DNA of 64,000 nt, taken from assembly GCA_951394405.1 (NCBI GenBank), contig OX596341.1, forward strand, positions 3,100,001 through 3,164,000, written 5' to 3'. Positions 11,979 through 23,995 of the stretch are shown one piece after another. The position numbers and the translations under genes are program-made. Under the pieces are notes generated by a model. The model saw nothing but the letters and a program-made list of their open reading frames with translations, had not been told where the DNA came from and made no database searches. This stretch comes from Coprinellus micaceus. Taxonomy: Eukaryota > Basidiomycota > Agaricomycetes > Agaricales > Psathyrellaceae. Every line of letters starts with the position of its first letter. The stretch's first letter is position 1.

Positions 11979-13315
11979 GGCCTTCCCTCCCCCTTGGACA
12001 AAAGACCGACAGGTTTCGATTAATCGAGGCCTTGAAAATCAACGATTTTGCGTTTAACCTAACTTGTTTAATCAGCTCCGATTAAACCACAGAGCGTGTC
12101 CCTGGTTCCACTCAGCCCAATCCTTCCCAATGCCCGGTTAATCAGTCTTTCGTTTAAACAAGCGCCCGGAGATTAGAGACTGCCTGATGTTTTCACTCTA
12201 ATCGAAGTACGATTAAACACGAACAATTAGTTTCACAATTGATGAGTGCAGTGTTTAAACATCAATTGGGACTCTGTGCCAGAATGAAGCGAGCCAGGAG
12301 TCCTACAGCCATGGTTTATTTACAGGAGAAGCGTTCCCGTATAATCGAGCCGGCAACGACTTGATTAAACGCGAACCCTTCCACTGAAATAAAAGACCGC
12401 AGCACAGGCCGTAAAGGCCTCTATCTACTAACCTATTGATACATACCTACTACTCTAGAGAGGTGCGAAGTCAAGCCGTTCAAACAGGGAGACGGCCCGT
12501 TTAAACAGAGCTCGAACTACCAGTGATCATGATGTCACCAGCCGCCCGCCTCCGGCCACCACAGAGCGCCTTGAGGACCCCTCAATTCCTTCAAGTCCCC
12601 CACTCACCAAGGGCGGTGGTTGCGGTTGAGGGAAGAGAAGGGATGGAGCGTTTGATGAATGGGCACGCTCTTATATACCCGCAGGATGTTTGGATTGCCA
12701 AACAGTCGCGTCGCGTCCACGCGATCACGAGTGTGAGGTTTGTTGAATGGGTCAAACAGCGCCAAATATGGGATAGTATATATTTAGAGGGACCTCATGG
12801 TCGTGTACGCACATCCCCTCCGTCCCTCTGATCAACTCTTCGGAGTGCGAGAGAGGGACTTTGGGGATTTTCGACTCCACCATCCCCTCGGGCGTAGTTG
12901 GGGGTGACGTTGATGCGCGACCAGGAGGATTGGAACTCCGATTAATCGATGGTCACCATCGTTTAATCCTGTTCTTTCCTTTTTTCCTTATCTTGCGACT
13001 TAACATAGTTCTGTGTAGTTATAAGATAATGATACATTTTCATTGGTCCTATAACCTCTGGTCGCAACGAGCATTACAACGTAAGACAAAATGGCCCCAT
13101 TACTTCGTAAGGAACCCGCCAGAGGACTGTGACCGCGCTGTTGAACCATCGTTTAATCACGACGAAGACGAATATTCCCCACTACGATTTTTGTCCCCCG
13201 GACAATTAATCTTCATCGTTTAAGCGATCCTCATTTAATCGCAAAAAGCTTGATTTTCAAGCTCTCGATTAATCGAAACCTGTCGGGTTACAGCCTTGGA
13301 GGGGGGAATAGCAGT
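11979..13315. mobile_element. 1.3 kb terminal-inverted-repeat element, non-autonomous
   Basis: A 54-bp terminal block at 12004-12057 (core CGACAGGTTTCGATTAATCG, then CTTGAAAATCAA...TTTTGCG) recurs inverted at 13234-13288 with about eight differences. Weaker similarity continues outwards to C-rich ends (CCTTCCCTCCCCCTTGG left, the reverse of CCTTGGAGGGGGGAATAG right). Inside and near the ends are about fifteen short motifs of type GWTTAAWC (GTTTAAAC, GATTAAAC, GTTTAATC), as expected for transposase-binding subterminal repeats. No transposase frame is present; the longest internal frame is about 100 codons and unrecognised. A target-site duplication was not found, so the outer borders are approximate. 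Confidence 0.7.
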
Positions 13316-15335
13316 TTGGGCGAAATTTGGGTTCCAGAAGAAATGTGTATGGCGTCGAGAAATATATGGCACGATAAACTAGTTGTAAATTCAAGCTTAT
13401 ATCGCCAATGGTCTCAGCGAGGGAAGCCGTTCTTCCTGAGCTACAGCGCCCGCAATGTGGGGTCCGGCGCCTATCTCCCCACCCAAATCAGGTGAAAGCC
13501 GTCAAAGTTGCCGATTTGTTTGCTCTCTCGCGCAACGACGAATTGTCCGATTCCTCTGGTTCTTGGCCCATATTGCTCACAGTTCCCAGCTCTGTATGGA
13601 TATGCCGTTTTTACATTTTCAGGACATCTCCTTGCTGAACCCAACTTTTTCAAAAACCGTGCAATTCGCTGTGGGGGAAGGAGGAATCATCAGATCCGTT
13701 CGATTTTGGGCTCAACTGCCATCTTTCCTGAATGCGAGGATATCATACTCTAAAGGATGTTCCTCAATATCATCCGTTCTTGAGGAATGTGGTAGAACGT
13801 GGTGGGACAATATTTTTGGTCAGTTAGTGTATTAGTGATCATTCGAATTTTTCACCACAAACGTCCCGAAGTAGAAAGACATGGTGGATGAGAACCCTTC
13901 AATAGCCGGCTCGGGAAGGCGTGATCGAGGTTCTGGTGAAGGTTCATCTGGAGTAGCCATCATAATTCTCCTCCGTCTGCTCAGGAGCGTTTCCAACTAG
14001 CTATTATACGGCGGAGTAGTATAATTGACACCCGCGAAAGTCCAATACAAATGGCGACTCTCGACGAATCCTGATATAATTAATTGATAATTAAACGGCA
14101 CCGATCCTGATCAATACCTACGCGTTAGTCCCCCGTGATAGAAATGGTCGAAGCCGAAAAGAATGGGGTACTGCCGCTTAAGGGGAACGGACCTCGACTC
14201 CGCGGCCCCTTGAACCGCATTGGGTTTAGGGTTGCCCCCATTCTCCCCCGAGTCGCCCATTAGGCGCCAAAGGTTGATTCCCCTTGTTGAGTTCCCATCT
14301 TTTCGAAGCCAAAGTGGGTGTATTTTTGTGCCGGTGCTCTACAAAGAGCCTCACGCATGAAGGGTGCCGCCTTCCTTTTACGTAGACGCGGAATGCGGCG
14401 GACAGCCGCCCCGGATCCATGCCGGGCCAGGCGCCAGTCGATGCATAATAACAGAAGCATTCGAAGCGCAAACTTCGGAAGCGTAGTCAGCTGTAGCGTC
14501 CACCTCGGCACTTCAACGGAAGCGTCACATTCCCTGAGAAATAGAACCCACCACTCTGGATGTTACTACTCCCCAATTCGTGTTTAGCGCCCGTTGCTCC
14601 ACTCAGGGCTGTGGAGCATCAACGGGCGCTCCCTCAAATTCCATGTTGGCAGGAGGAACGACATATTCGGAGAACGTAGTACCCACTCCAAAGTGTTTCT
14701 ACTCGCCGATGCGCGACATATATTACCCTTCACTCAGTTCAGAAGGTGAGAGGCGAAAGACACGCTGTCCAACCGTGTGGTTGGCCCAAGTGATCCTAGG
14801 AATGTACTTCCATTCGGCTCGCTCTGTCACTTGAGGCCGCGTGTTTCCCATGAGATAATCGCGAGTTCTCCGTCTTCCAGACCTTGACGTGTTCGGCATG
14901 TTCAAGGAAGCGGGCCTGTGGGTCTGGGTCTCATCCTCGGTATGCTCGGCTACAACCTAGGACCCTACCTCATACCAGAGCTCGACATCCTCGCTCAGGA
15001 GTCCAAATGATGCGTACAGTGTTTGAAATGCCCCTGAAAAGGGCGAGAACAGGAAATTGACCCAAGCTCGCAATTGGTGCCTCGTAGTCGTATGCGCGAG
15101 CATCTCGTCTGGCCGTTCCCAAGGTTCGCATTTTATTGCCAATGGCGAGGTAGCAGGCGCTCTATTTGATCACGCGTGCGACAACTCAAGTTGTGTCACC
15201 TCTTGACCCTTAGACTCGAAGATGCAGGTGAGGGATAGCTTGTACGAGCCGTGGAGTTCTCGCATCGTTGAGTCTCACACCTGGCCGGTCGTTCTCAAAT
15301 CTCTGTAAGCACGAGCCAGGGTAGCTCAATTTTCG
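13315..15335. other. intergenic, AT-rich at first, no gene recognised
   Basis: 13315-14110 continues with fairly AT-rich sequence; a further TTAATTGATAATTAAAC stretch lies at about 14080. The remaining 14.1-15.3 kb has only short, unconvincing frames. Nothing else is seen. Confidence 0.35.
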
Positions 15336-15338
15336 GGA

Positions 15339-16328
15339 CTACAACGCTAAGTTTCCCATATCCACACACATACCGTCCTCACTTTTATCTCCACCTTCAT
15401 CGCTCCCACCTGTATCAACGTACCCCTTTGCATCCCACACCAAGCTCTCACAAAACTCCTCCAACTCCCCGTACTCCACCTCCTCACAGAACGGCGACCC
15501 GCACCACGTCTGCTCACTCACCTGTGCGTCTTCCCCAAACACAAACAGAACATCGTTCACCGGCCTATATGCAGAGGTATCGAAACTCCTCTCGATCTCG
15601 AACCAGCGCTCTCGTATAACCTTCCACCGGTCGCCGGGAATCTTGGGTGCGGTTTCAGTCAACGCACGCATGATGAAGCACCGGAAGAGGACGGTGTAGA
15701 GCTCTGGGGTCGTAGCGCGTTTGAGTACGTAGTTCAGCGTTGCACCGAAGAGCGAGGCGCAGACGAGGCCTTTTGAGTAGAGGTCGGCGAACATCGCAGT
15801 TCGAGCTTCGAGCTTTGTCGCGTCGTCTTCGTCGGTCTCCCGGAAATCCAATTGCTATGAATTCGGTTCATTAGTTTAGTTCCGTGGAGATGGTGAAATG
15901 GATATAGAGATGCTTACGTGCCACTCCCACTCCAAATCCATCCTCGCGTCCCTTGCCAACTTCCTTCTCCACTCATCCGCGAGCCCATCATTGACTCCTC
16001 TCACCACCTCATAAAGTTCCAGCGCAATACACGCTAGCGTCCTTGATTCTCCCAAAGTACGACCCTGGTCGTCGCCATACAGGATAGTTAACACCTGGTT
16101 GAACTTCTCGTAGATGCCAACGAGCGTGACGTTGTCGTATGGTCCGGAATGAGTTATACCTTCGAAGATGTAGTCGCGGAGGATGGTGACGACGGAGTGA
16201 ATTGCGGGGGTGGAAGCGACCGAGTAGATTCGGCCTTGGCGGATTAGCTCGGGCGTATTGGTGTGGAAACTGGATGAGAATTGGGGAGTGAGAGCGAGTC
16301 CGGTGAGTGCGCGTTCGAGTCCGTCCAT
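15339..16328 (-). CDS. unrecognised 308-residue protein
   Basis: Two exons, 16328-15918 and 15854-15339, separated by a 63-nt GT-AG intron, join in phase (...DLEWEWH/QLDFRETD...). A TATA-type box lies about 80-90 bp upstream of the start. There is no signal peptide and no membrane segment. The sequence is rich in predicted helices (for example AIHSVVTILRDYIFEG and FADLYSKGLVCASLFGA) and ends in an acidic tail (DTGGSDEGGDKSEDG). The helix pattern and an ELIRQGR/ATLNYVL layout faintly recall MIF4G/HEAT-type repeat proteins of the translation machinery, but no diagnostic motif is visible. Function is left open. It may share an ancestor with the larger unknown at 52.5 kb, which is also helical. 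Confidence 0.7.
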
Positions 16329-16407
16329 TGCGAATGGGATGTGGCGAGGCGGCCCAAGGGGGGCGGGGAGAGAAAATGGATGATAACCAATGTCAAGATT
16401 GTCGAGC

Positions 16408-16417
16408 TTTATTTATA
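16408..16417 (-). promoter_or_regulatory. TATA box of the 308-residue gene
   Basis: Reverse strand reads TATAAATAAA, 80-89 bp upstream of the start codon at 16328. Confidence 0.6.
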
Positions 16418-16419
16418 CG

Positions 16420-19400
16420 GAGATCTCCATTGTACCCGAGGTCCATTTACGCCACTGAACCAGGAGACATAACAACGACCCCGTCGATACCTGCTCAAAG
16501 CCACAATCAAAGCCATTCGTGCGATACCCTTCGCGTCGGATTCGATTCCTTTGACTAGCGATCGGATGTCAAAGCCATCCTTATTAGGCCTGATTTTCTA
16601 GGGGAAGGTGTCTGGATGAGCAAAGCATAGGAGTGAGAGTCGGGCTCGGCTTACCGTTTGAGTGGAGAACCTCTCCGGGAACTTGAAGACACGCACCAAG
16701 AACATAGCGAGTACGGAACGCAAGACGCCGATCGAGTGCCCGTCATATCATATCGCGTTAGTTCGAGATCGGGTGGGAGAAGAGTCGCCTCACGCGCTGT
16801 AATAGCAAAGAATAATTGCACTACAATGTCGACGAATAAGAGTCTTCGCCTCAAGCCGGAAGTACCCAGTACACCGGGAGTCCGTGGTTGGTTCGGCCGT
16901 CCGGATACCTCGGCCAACCAGACACTCTGGTAGCAACGTTGCGGACCACTCGCTCCTACCAGACGACTCACAAAAGAGAATCTCGGTAGGAGGTTCAAGG
17001 TCCAAAACGAAGATGGAGGAGTGGCTTGGAGAGAGGTAACGGCATCGGTACGCGATGTCGAGATAACAGCAGAAGACATTCAAATTTGGTGTTGAGTGAA
17101 AGACCGACGGCAAGGGTCGTGGGCCTGATCGTCCTCAGCACCACCAAATCTCTGTGTTTTCATCGACGCGTGCCAATGTCCACCCGTTGAGCAATGGGGG
17201 ACCTTTTGACAACCGTCGAGGACACAACAAGTCAGCGGTGCTCAGTCGCGGCTCGACGTCGTCGAACTAGAAAATCATCGATTCCAGGTTCCGGTTGTAG
17301 CCCAAAGACGACGTGGCCAGAGGTCGAACGGCGGACGACAAACAGCTATGACACTGTGCACCCATCCCTTGGAAATCACGGATCACAGCGTCCAAGCAAA
17401 CCTTCTCAACCCGTCGGACGGGGGAAAGTGAGCAAAGGCCGGATACGCAAGATGTTATCGGGTGGGTGCTACGACGAGCGAAGCGGTGTCGATGCCGATG
17501 CGCGTAGTCAAGATTAAGTCTGGTTAAGGAATTGACAGCTAGATAGCGAGCCATAGAGCACAGGACGATCGACCGTTCACTCGACCCCCATAGCACCCTA
17601 CGGACCGCCAAAAAGTCACATACTCCCGATGTATATCTGCCCGAACGACGGGAGGTGTATCAGCACAGGGGTGGTGTTCGACATCGGAGAGTGAGGGGTG
17701 CTTGCGGTGGGGTCCAGCCAGTAGGCCATCTACTACGTGGGAATCCTTGTGCAACGACGACGCGCCGCGAGGGCCTGTATAGCACCCACTACTATACTCT
17801 CGATTCAAGATGCACCTCATCTGACTCCACTCGAACGTGAGGGAGACGAAGATTAAAGGGGAACCGAACGGCAAGAGTAATGGGCGTGATGAGGACATGC
17901 CAGCGTCGTCGACCGCGGTTCCACGGAGAAGGACGAGATCACCAAGGTGGGAGCTCGGTGACAACCGGACCTCCTGTACCTCTCCCAGACGGAACGGAAC
18001 GGTCGACTGAGAATAGGTAGCAGCCCATCCATCGCCGCGGAAATGAGCAACGCCGGCTTCCTCGAACCAGTTCGAAATGCCTCCACCAACCCCACGGGAA
18101 AGACGGGCAGTTTCTGGAGGGGGGCAAGGGTCTCCACGGAAGGACGAAGGGTCGCTTGGATTCGAACTCCAGGTCGCTGACGAGAGGTAACGTTCAGCTC
18201 GAGAGAAGTCTGGGGAAAGGGCTAGGTGTGGCACCGGTCTAGCCGAGTTAGCCCAACAAGTTGCCTAGGACATTGGGCAAGATAACCGCCGTCGTCGTTC
18301 CGAGAACTACACATCGATTACTCGAATGAGAGTAGAAAGTAGATAGTAAAACGCACACCAAACGTCCATCCTTCTGCCACCCCCGAGATATTCTCGTCCC
18401 CCCCTCGCAAATCCACCCCAAATACAATCGATGAGAAAGGAAGAAAGGAAGGGTCGCCATCGGATCGTATTCAGCCCGTCCCTTCTATGTAACAAGGAGG
18501 TTGGTGCCGAACGGGCGATGTCATAACCAGCCTCGACGTTCAAAGAACGGAGGCGGTTCAAGACTCTGCACCGGGGTTATCGTCATGGGCGGTATTGAAA
18601 TGAGGAAAGATCTGAAGAACTGAAAAACCGGGGAGGAGGAGAATTTATAGGCTGAGCGGCGTGGGAGGAGTGTCATGTGAAGGCTTTAGGGGAGGCGCGG
18701 GTGATGGGGTGAAGGGTGGATAGGGGCTTCACCTCTTTGGCTGATACCACCACTATCGCCGCTGAGCTTTATCGATCTCTTGTCCAGGGTCCCGCGGATT
18801 CACCAGGTCGCTGGAAACCTGTGCCAGCACCCCCGCTCTCGGACGGTATCCAGCGGGCCTTCTGTCTTCCCGTTTCTTTCTTGCGAGGGGTAGTACCCCA
18901 TGGTTACACTAACGCATTCCAACCAGAGGCCGTGGCCCTTCGCATAGATCAGCGAACACCCAAATTTCACAAAGCACTCTCACCACGAGTCCATAATCCG
19001 CGCCAGAAGGTGACTCGGCATCGCTTTGCGACCTCGAAACATGCGTCTGGCGCGGCTGAGAGTCATTTGGAGAGGATTTTGTCACTCGGTGTGATGTTCC
19101 ATTCGAGGGAAGTAACCCAGGCCATAGAAATTCAAAGATGATCTGTGGACTTTTATGCTTGGTCGATGTCCTCTGCATCCTCAAATCCTTTCTCTCGAAT
19201 ATTAGCTCCGGTTTTCTGCCGTGAAAGAGTGCCCCCACCTTCTGGAACCCCGGTCATACGGCGTTTTGGGTGCGCACCCACCGTCTCCACTTCTATTATC
19301 CTCGAGGCCCATATCCTTTCCAGATTCGGTTGCTCGGGCACAGGTTTCGATTCATCGACGTTAGATCTGACCTCGGATTGGCGGCAACAGCCGGTAGACC

Positions 19401-20520
19401 CTCGGTGAGTCCCAGCATCCCAAACCCACCCCAGTCTTCACCAGGCCGATGCAGCCTCCCTGACCCTCCTTCCCAGGCGTACCAAACCCACTGGGTCGTA
19501 ACTCCCATCGAGTCACCTACTATAGGAGTGTCAGCGGCAATTCCACGGCGCATCCCTCCATTTCGACTTCGTTCGTGTCAGGTGGTGCTTCGATATCGCC
19601 TGACGACCTCGAAGCGCCACCCTGGCACGGGCGTCTGCCGCAAAGGAGGTCGTGTCGTGTCATCTTGGCCGGTGGTATGTTTCATTTGCAGGGTCGTAGA
19701 CGGCCATCGAAACATCCTTGGGTGAGTTCGCTTCAAATGATGCTGTGGAGTCGGCCCTTGCACTCAGCGATCTTTTGTTCAGTTTCTCACTCTACGTGCA
19801 TCACCTTGTCGGTCTCGATATCTCGACTTCCTGTGAGGCTCGGTACGCACCCTCTCGAAGGGCGTGAATCCAGTGTCCGAGAAGGCCTTGAACTCAGCGT
19901 TGCGCGAGCTCGAAACTCTCTCTGACACCTAGTTGCTCTGCCCTGGAGAGTGCGTGCTCCCGATTGGAGTTGGACCACAACAAAAACACGCTGGACATTC
20001 TTGAGGGTACGAACCGCTAACATGATACCATTCTCAACGCTTACCACGTCCTTCATGTACAACGCCCCACCTCCAGCTCAAGCTCACCCCTGAGCCCAAC
20101 TTCACGAATCCTTTACGAACTCTGGAGGTTCATCCAGTTGCGGTGCCAGGAGTCGTCCTCTCTTCGCCCCTGGCGCAGATAGGGCGACCCACTGGCACCT
20201 TTCGGCATGGAGTTCGAGACTGCGTTTCTGGGTGTCGGTTGGATGGGTTTGGGGATATGGTTGGGAGTGTGAGTCGTCTCCAGTTATGAGAGGAATCGGG
20301 GAGATGACATTTAGGCGGGGGTTGTGGGAAGGCCGTCGAGGCTTCAAGTTGGGATCATTGCGTGTGCGGATCGAGATGGTGAGATCAGTCGCGTCCTCAT
20401 ATATAGCTACCACAAGCCGGCCCGTTGAGGCTGATCGTGAATACTGGAGTAGTGAAACAAAGCTAATATCATTAATGTATACGGAACCTGGAAGTAAGGC
20501 GAGGATAAGGTAGCGAGGCA
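16420..20520. other. 4 kb without a recognised gene; decayed duplications
   Basis: Several frames of 100-230 codons exist (longest 17539-18234, reverse), but none has a recognisable domain, and their Ser/Arg/Pro-rich make-up looks like chance frames. Two pieces are diverged copies about 590 bp apart: TGCGACCTCGAAACATGCG...TCTGGCGCGG near 19027 and TGACGACCTCGAAGCGCC...TGGCACGGGCG near 19600, both followed by GTGT-rich sequence. Confidence 0.4.
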
Positions 20521-20692
20521 TAGTACAGTCACATCGAGAACGGGAACGGAGCCATGAGGGAAGAAGGCCTGGAAATAATGGTACAACGGCGGAGGTGTAG
20601 GCCTCGGACGTTCAGAGCGCGGCCGTCTGAGAGAGGAATTTCAGTTAGATCTAGGAATACTACCGCGCTCCTGAACAACCGACCTACCTCAC

Positions 20693-21036
20693 CTATCCCA
20701 TATTCCTCGCATGAGGACGCTGGATGAGCGTCATGTCCGCCTCGAGGCAGGTATTAAGGATTTCTTTCCCATTGACTATGACGTCGTAGACGTAGGAGTT
20801 GAGGGTCTACAGATATATTCGAAAGGCACTTGAACATTAGAGTGGACTCGTAAGACTGAAAAGAAGACACGTACCGGATTCCAACAGCCAATCTTGATCT
20901 TGATTTGAGCCCCTTTGAATATAACGATGATGCCGGTCCTGAGGCACTTGATATCCTTCTTTGCGGAGACGAGGTCGCCGAACTCGAACTTGTTGAGGGG
21001 GGTGCCTTCATGCCAGACAGTAGGATCGTAGACCAT
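20693..21036 (-). CDS. 91-residue protein of unknown function, copy 1
   Basis: Exons 21036-20875 and 20806-20693 flank a 68-nt intron (GTACGT...TGTAG) and join in phase. The protein starts MVYDPTVWHEGTPLNKFEFG and contains LVSAKKDIKCLRTG, FKGAQIKIKIGCWNP and, in exon 2, NSYVYDVIVNGKEIL. There is no signal peptide or membrane helix. The layout suggests a small beta-strand-rich fold, but this is inference and I do not recognise the family. The copy at 24378-24716 has the same intron position and is about 80% identical, with most changes conservative, which argues that it is a real, selected protein. Confidence 0.8.
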
Positions 21037-21141
21037 TGTGAGTTGGGGATGTTGGGTGAGGGTGGCGGTAGATATGTGTGTTTGGAGGTGGGTGAGCGCT
21101 GAAGAAGGTTCGATGGCTGGGGAAGAAGGATGTGCTCTAGG

Positions 21142-21148
21142 TTTTATA
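21142..21148 (-). promoter_or_regulatory. TATA box of the 91-residue gene, copy 1
   Basis: Reverse strand reads TATAAAA about 106-112 bp upstream of the start at 21036. The duplicate gene has TATATAAA at the matching place. Confidence 0.6.
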
Positions 21149-21989
21149 CGATTTCGAAGGGCGACGGGACTATGAACGGGAGATAATGAACAAAGAAAGA
21201 GAGATGTGGCTTTTGGCGGTAGCCTGTGCAATTGACGGATTAGGAAGGTCCCAAACCATTGTCAAGCCTCCCGTGGCTTTTACCGATTTGGCAGGACCTG
21301 TCGTCGTCTTCGCAACCCGGGATAGAGTTACGTGTTGCATGCCACAGTTAATTGGAGATATACTCGTTAGACCGTTGCAAAGACAGAGAGAATACGTGAG
21401 CGAAGCTACCGTTCGGGAGAACCGATACAGGGTGAACAAAGCAATGGGGAAAGGACGGGCTGGGTTCTCAGCGGTTGTATCACTTGGACGGGCTGTGAGT
21501 CCGCGTTATCAACCAGAGTTCTACACCAAATCTTCGCGTGCGGACAAGGAAGGGTCATAAAGCGTGAATTAAACTAACTAATCTGTTCGGGATCAAATTC
21601 CTGCGGGCGCTCCTTTCCCGACGGGTGCAAGCGTCGCTTCAGCGCTTAGCTCGTCGTCGTCAGATATCCCCGGGTAACGTTATACGCGGTTCAAGTCCTA
21701 TTCAGAGTAGTCTACGGGCGCCAAAATGCTGATCATCGTTGCCACCCTTATTGACTGAGCCAACCAAAGCGATGCATCAGAGCTTTGATCGTGGCTTTGT
21801 CTGAACATCGTGGGCGTCACTTGTAATGAGACTCGGGGGATCTTTTGTGTTTTTGAGAAGCAACGTAATCGATTCCTTAGTCCTAATGAGGTGTAGATTC
21901 CATTTTTCTCGAAGCATTTCGCGACCGGATGATAGATTCATTTAGGCGCCCAAAAGCGCCCAGGCATCCACGTGACGATCTTGGCGCTA

Positions 21990-23160
21990 GGCCCAGCCAA
22001 AGGAGACCCGAGTAAGGTAGACAAGTGCCGAGGGAGTAGCAGGAGATGGATAGCTGCCTCCGATGGGCAGCCCATCCTCGGAGACATCTATTTGTGCACG
22101 AAGTAATGCTTCAGAAGGGCTATATGGAAAACGATGAATGGAAAGGAGGGTGGAGGAGATGGAAAGAAAGAAATTGAGGAAAAATTTATACAAAGTGGTG
22201 TAGTAGGAGGGGGATCCCAGCATCCGTCGGATTCCGGTCGATTTGCCTCTGGGGACCCCCAGTCCGTAGTCTCTCTCGTTGCGCCAATCGTAAGACTCTT
22301 TTCGTGGGACATCTCTTCCCGTGAGCACATCGGGCTTCTGAGGTCTTAACTAGACCTCGCGAACGTTCTGAGATACCAAACACTGTTAAAAGAAATGAAA
22401 CGTACTGGAGATTACCTGCAAAGAGAGGATCAGCGATACATATTAATGAGTCGGCCCTCGTATGCGCGAACATGAATCAACACGACTTACGCTCTTCAGG
22501 GGTTGAACCAGTAGTACATAGATCCTCCTGAGAATCTGGCAGCGCTCCCTATCTCCAAACTCGGGGACCTCGCATCGATAGAAGGTTGATAACGGAGATG
22601 AGGAAGCCCGAATTTGAATAAGCGACCACCCTTCGTAAGGGTTGTGGGGCGGGCCGGAGACGCATTCGCACTCGGGCGTCCCCAGAAAGAAGATGACGAT
22701 GTGACAACGGCGATCTTCGGTCAACCCCGCTCTCCCCTTCGTGCAAGTGAGGTGTGGCACTTTGGCTTCCACTGCTAGTAATATGCCTCCCAAGGACTGT
22801 ACCAAGGCCATCTCGCTGGAAAACGTTGGGAGTATCGCCTCTGAGGTACCAAACGAAGACACGAATGGGTGCCTTCGTTCGAACCCATGACGTGCCGAGC
22901 TGTTCGCCTCTTTCTTCGGGATGACAGCCATGGGGGTAAAGGGTCTTCGTGAATAAGCCAGCTAGCTGCTGGGAGTATCATAGACAGGGGCGTCACCTCC
23001 AGAATCCCCGCCAATGACCGATTGCAGAGTGATTCCGAACTTTTGGGAGACTGCCCTCACCGCCCAAGAACCAAGCCCTGACCGAGACCCCAGGTTCACT
23101 CACATACGGCGATTCCAGGCCCCATGGAGAAACCCCGACCTGGCGATTTTTATTTTGTGA
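21990..23160. other. intergenic upstream of secreted-protein copy 2
   Basis: A reverse frame at 22443-22931 (162 codons) has no recognisable domain and is not accepted as a gene. A short inverted pair, CCGATGGGCAGCCCATC, lies at about 22060. Nothing else is seen. Confidence 0.35.
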
Positions 23161-23165
23161 CTTGG

Positions 23166-23173
23166 TATTTAAA
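23166..23173 (+). promoter_or_regulatory. TATA-type box of secreted-protein copy 2
   Basis: TATTTAAA lies 91-98 bp upstream of the start codon at 23264; copy 1 has ATTTAAG at a similar distance. Confidence 0.55.
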
Positions 23174-23263
23174 CGCGACTAACATTCTGGTCACTTCGTC
23201 GGAAAGCACTCAAACAATCCCAACTCAAGTCTCATCGACAACACACACCCAAGAAACTCTATC

Positions 23264-23791
23264 ATGCAGCTCAAGCTCTTCTCTACTATCACCTTCGCAC
23301 TCGTTGCCGCTTCAACCCAAGCCATGGCCCAAACCATCACCTATCGCGGATACGCCAGCACCGTTTCCTGCTCAGGCTCCAACTTCTTTTGTCGCGATGG
23401 CGGAGCCGTGTGCTGCAGCTTCCCCACAGGCTTCGGATTTTCAGCTCAGTTCGAGGACCTCCCTGGAGGAAGTCAAGGCCAAGGCTACACAGACGCGTGC
23501 CGCTCGTTCCGCTTCGGTCTCTTCGGCCCTGGTACCAAGTGCTGGAACGGAGGAGGAGCACGTGTGAGCCACATGAACTGGTTCCATAGCGGAAGTAGGA
23601 TCGCCGGGCGCGATGCCGGTGCGGACGAGAAGGAGTGTGCCACCCCGGATGGGTTCACGTATCAGGATGGGGAGGGCGTCGAGCGCACTATCAAGGTCCC
23701 TGGTGGGGTCAATGCGACTGATGTCGTTGTTGAGTATTTCAAGAACGGGAACTGGAAGGCTCTCGGAGCGTATGAGGCATTTGAGGATTGA
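23264..23791 (+). CDS. small secreted cysteine-rich protein, copy 2
   Basis: A single exon encodes 175 residues: a signal peptide of about 20 residues (MQLKLFSTITFALVAASTQA), then a mature part aligned end to end with the gene at 10470-11000. All seven cysteines, the CC pair, the GPGTKCWNGGG segment, an MNWFHSGSR segment and the C-terminal KNGNWKALGAYE are kept. The signal peptides differ far more than the mature parts, and third codon positions differ throughout, which indicates purifying selection on the mature protein. The two copies point away from each other across 12 kb. It is followed by the GCGACTGGTCGC array. The family is unnamed to me; no enzyme motif is seen. Confidence 0.88.
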   Translation: MQLKLFSTITFALVAASTQAMAQTITYRGYASTVSCSGSNFFCRDGGAVCCSFPTGFGFSAQFEDLPGGSQGQGYTDACRSFRFGLFGPGTKCWNGGGARVSHMNWFHSGSRIAGRDAGADEKECATPDGFTYQDGEGVERTIKVPGGVNATDVVVEYFKNGNWKALGAYEAFED

Positions 23792-23882
23792 TTTACGACA
23801 ACGTGAGTTTTGGAAATCGTCTTATTGACACAGTTTTGACATTCCTGGTCCAGGCTTTCGTTGCGGAACGTGCCCGGGATAC

Positions 23883-23995
23883 ACGACTGGTTGCCTGCAC
23901 AATCTCGGCTCTCGGGCTCTCATCATTTCATAAGTGTTCTCTTATAACAGTCTATGGTTAGTGTTCTCAGCGACTGGTCGCCTGTACGACCTCGC
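23883..23995. repeat. two-copy motif array downstream of secreted-protein copy 2
   Basis: Copies of CGACTGGTYGCCTG...ACCTCG lie at 23883 and 23970. The array and the following 200 bp match window positions 30-450. Confidence 0.75.

Larger units (their letters stand above)
20530..21990. repeat. segmental duplication, copy 1 (partner 24240-25580)
   Basis: The unit holds the 91-residue gene, its promoter and about 950 bp of upstream sequence. Matching landmarks are GGAGCCATGAGG/AGAGCCATGCGAGG (20549/24237), the whole gene, ATGCCACAGTTA (21340/24948), GGCTTTGTC (about 21793/25397) and a GCGCCCAaaAGCGCCCA...CACGTG block (21947/25530). Both copies have the same orientation, about 3.7 kb apart. Confidence 0.75.

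Noticed and set aside
17539..18234. 231-codon reverse open frame
   Set aside because: No start context, domain or paralogue; composition is like chance frames in GC-balanced DNA, and it lies in a repeat-rich, gene-poor stretch.
20102..20521. 139-codon reverse frame (MPRYLILALLPGSVYI start)
   Set aside because: The leader looks signal-like, but the rest has no domain, no paralogue and no clear splice partners.
22855..22930. TGGGTTCGAACGAAGG (reverse strand) resembling a tRNA T arm
   Set aside because: No acceptor, D arm or anticodon stem can be built around it.
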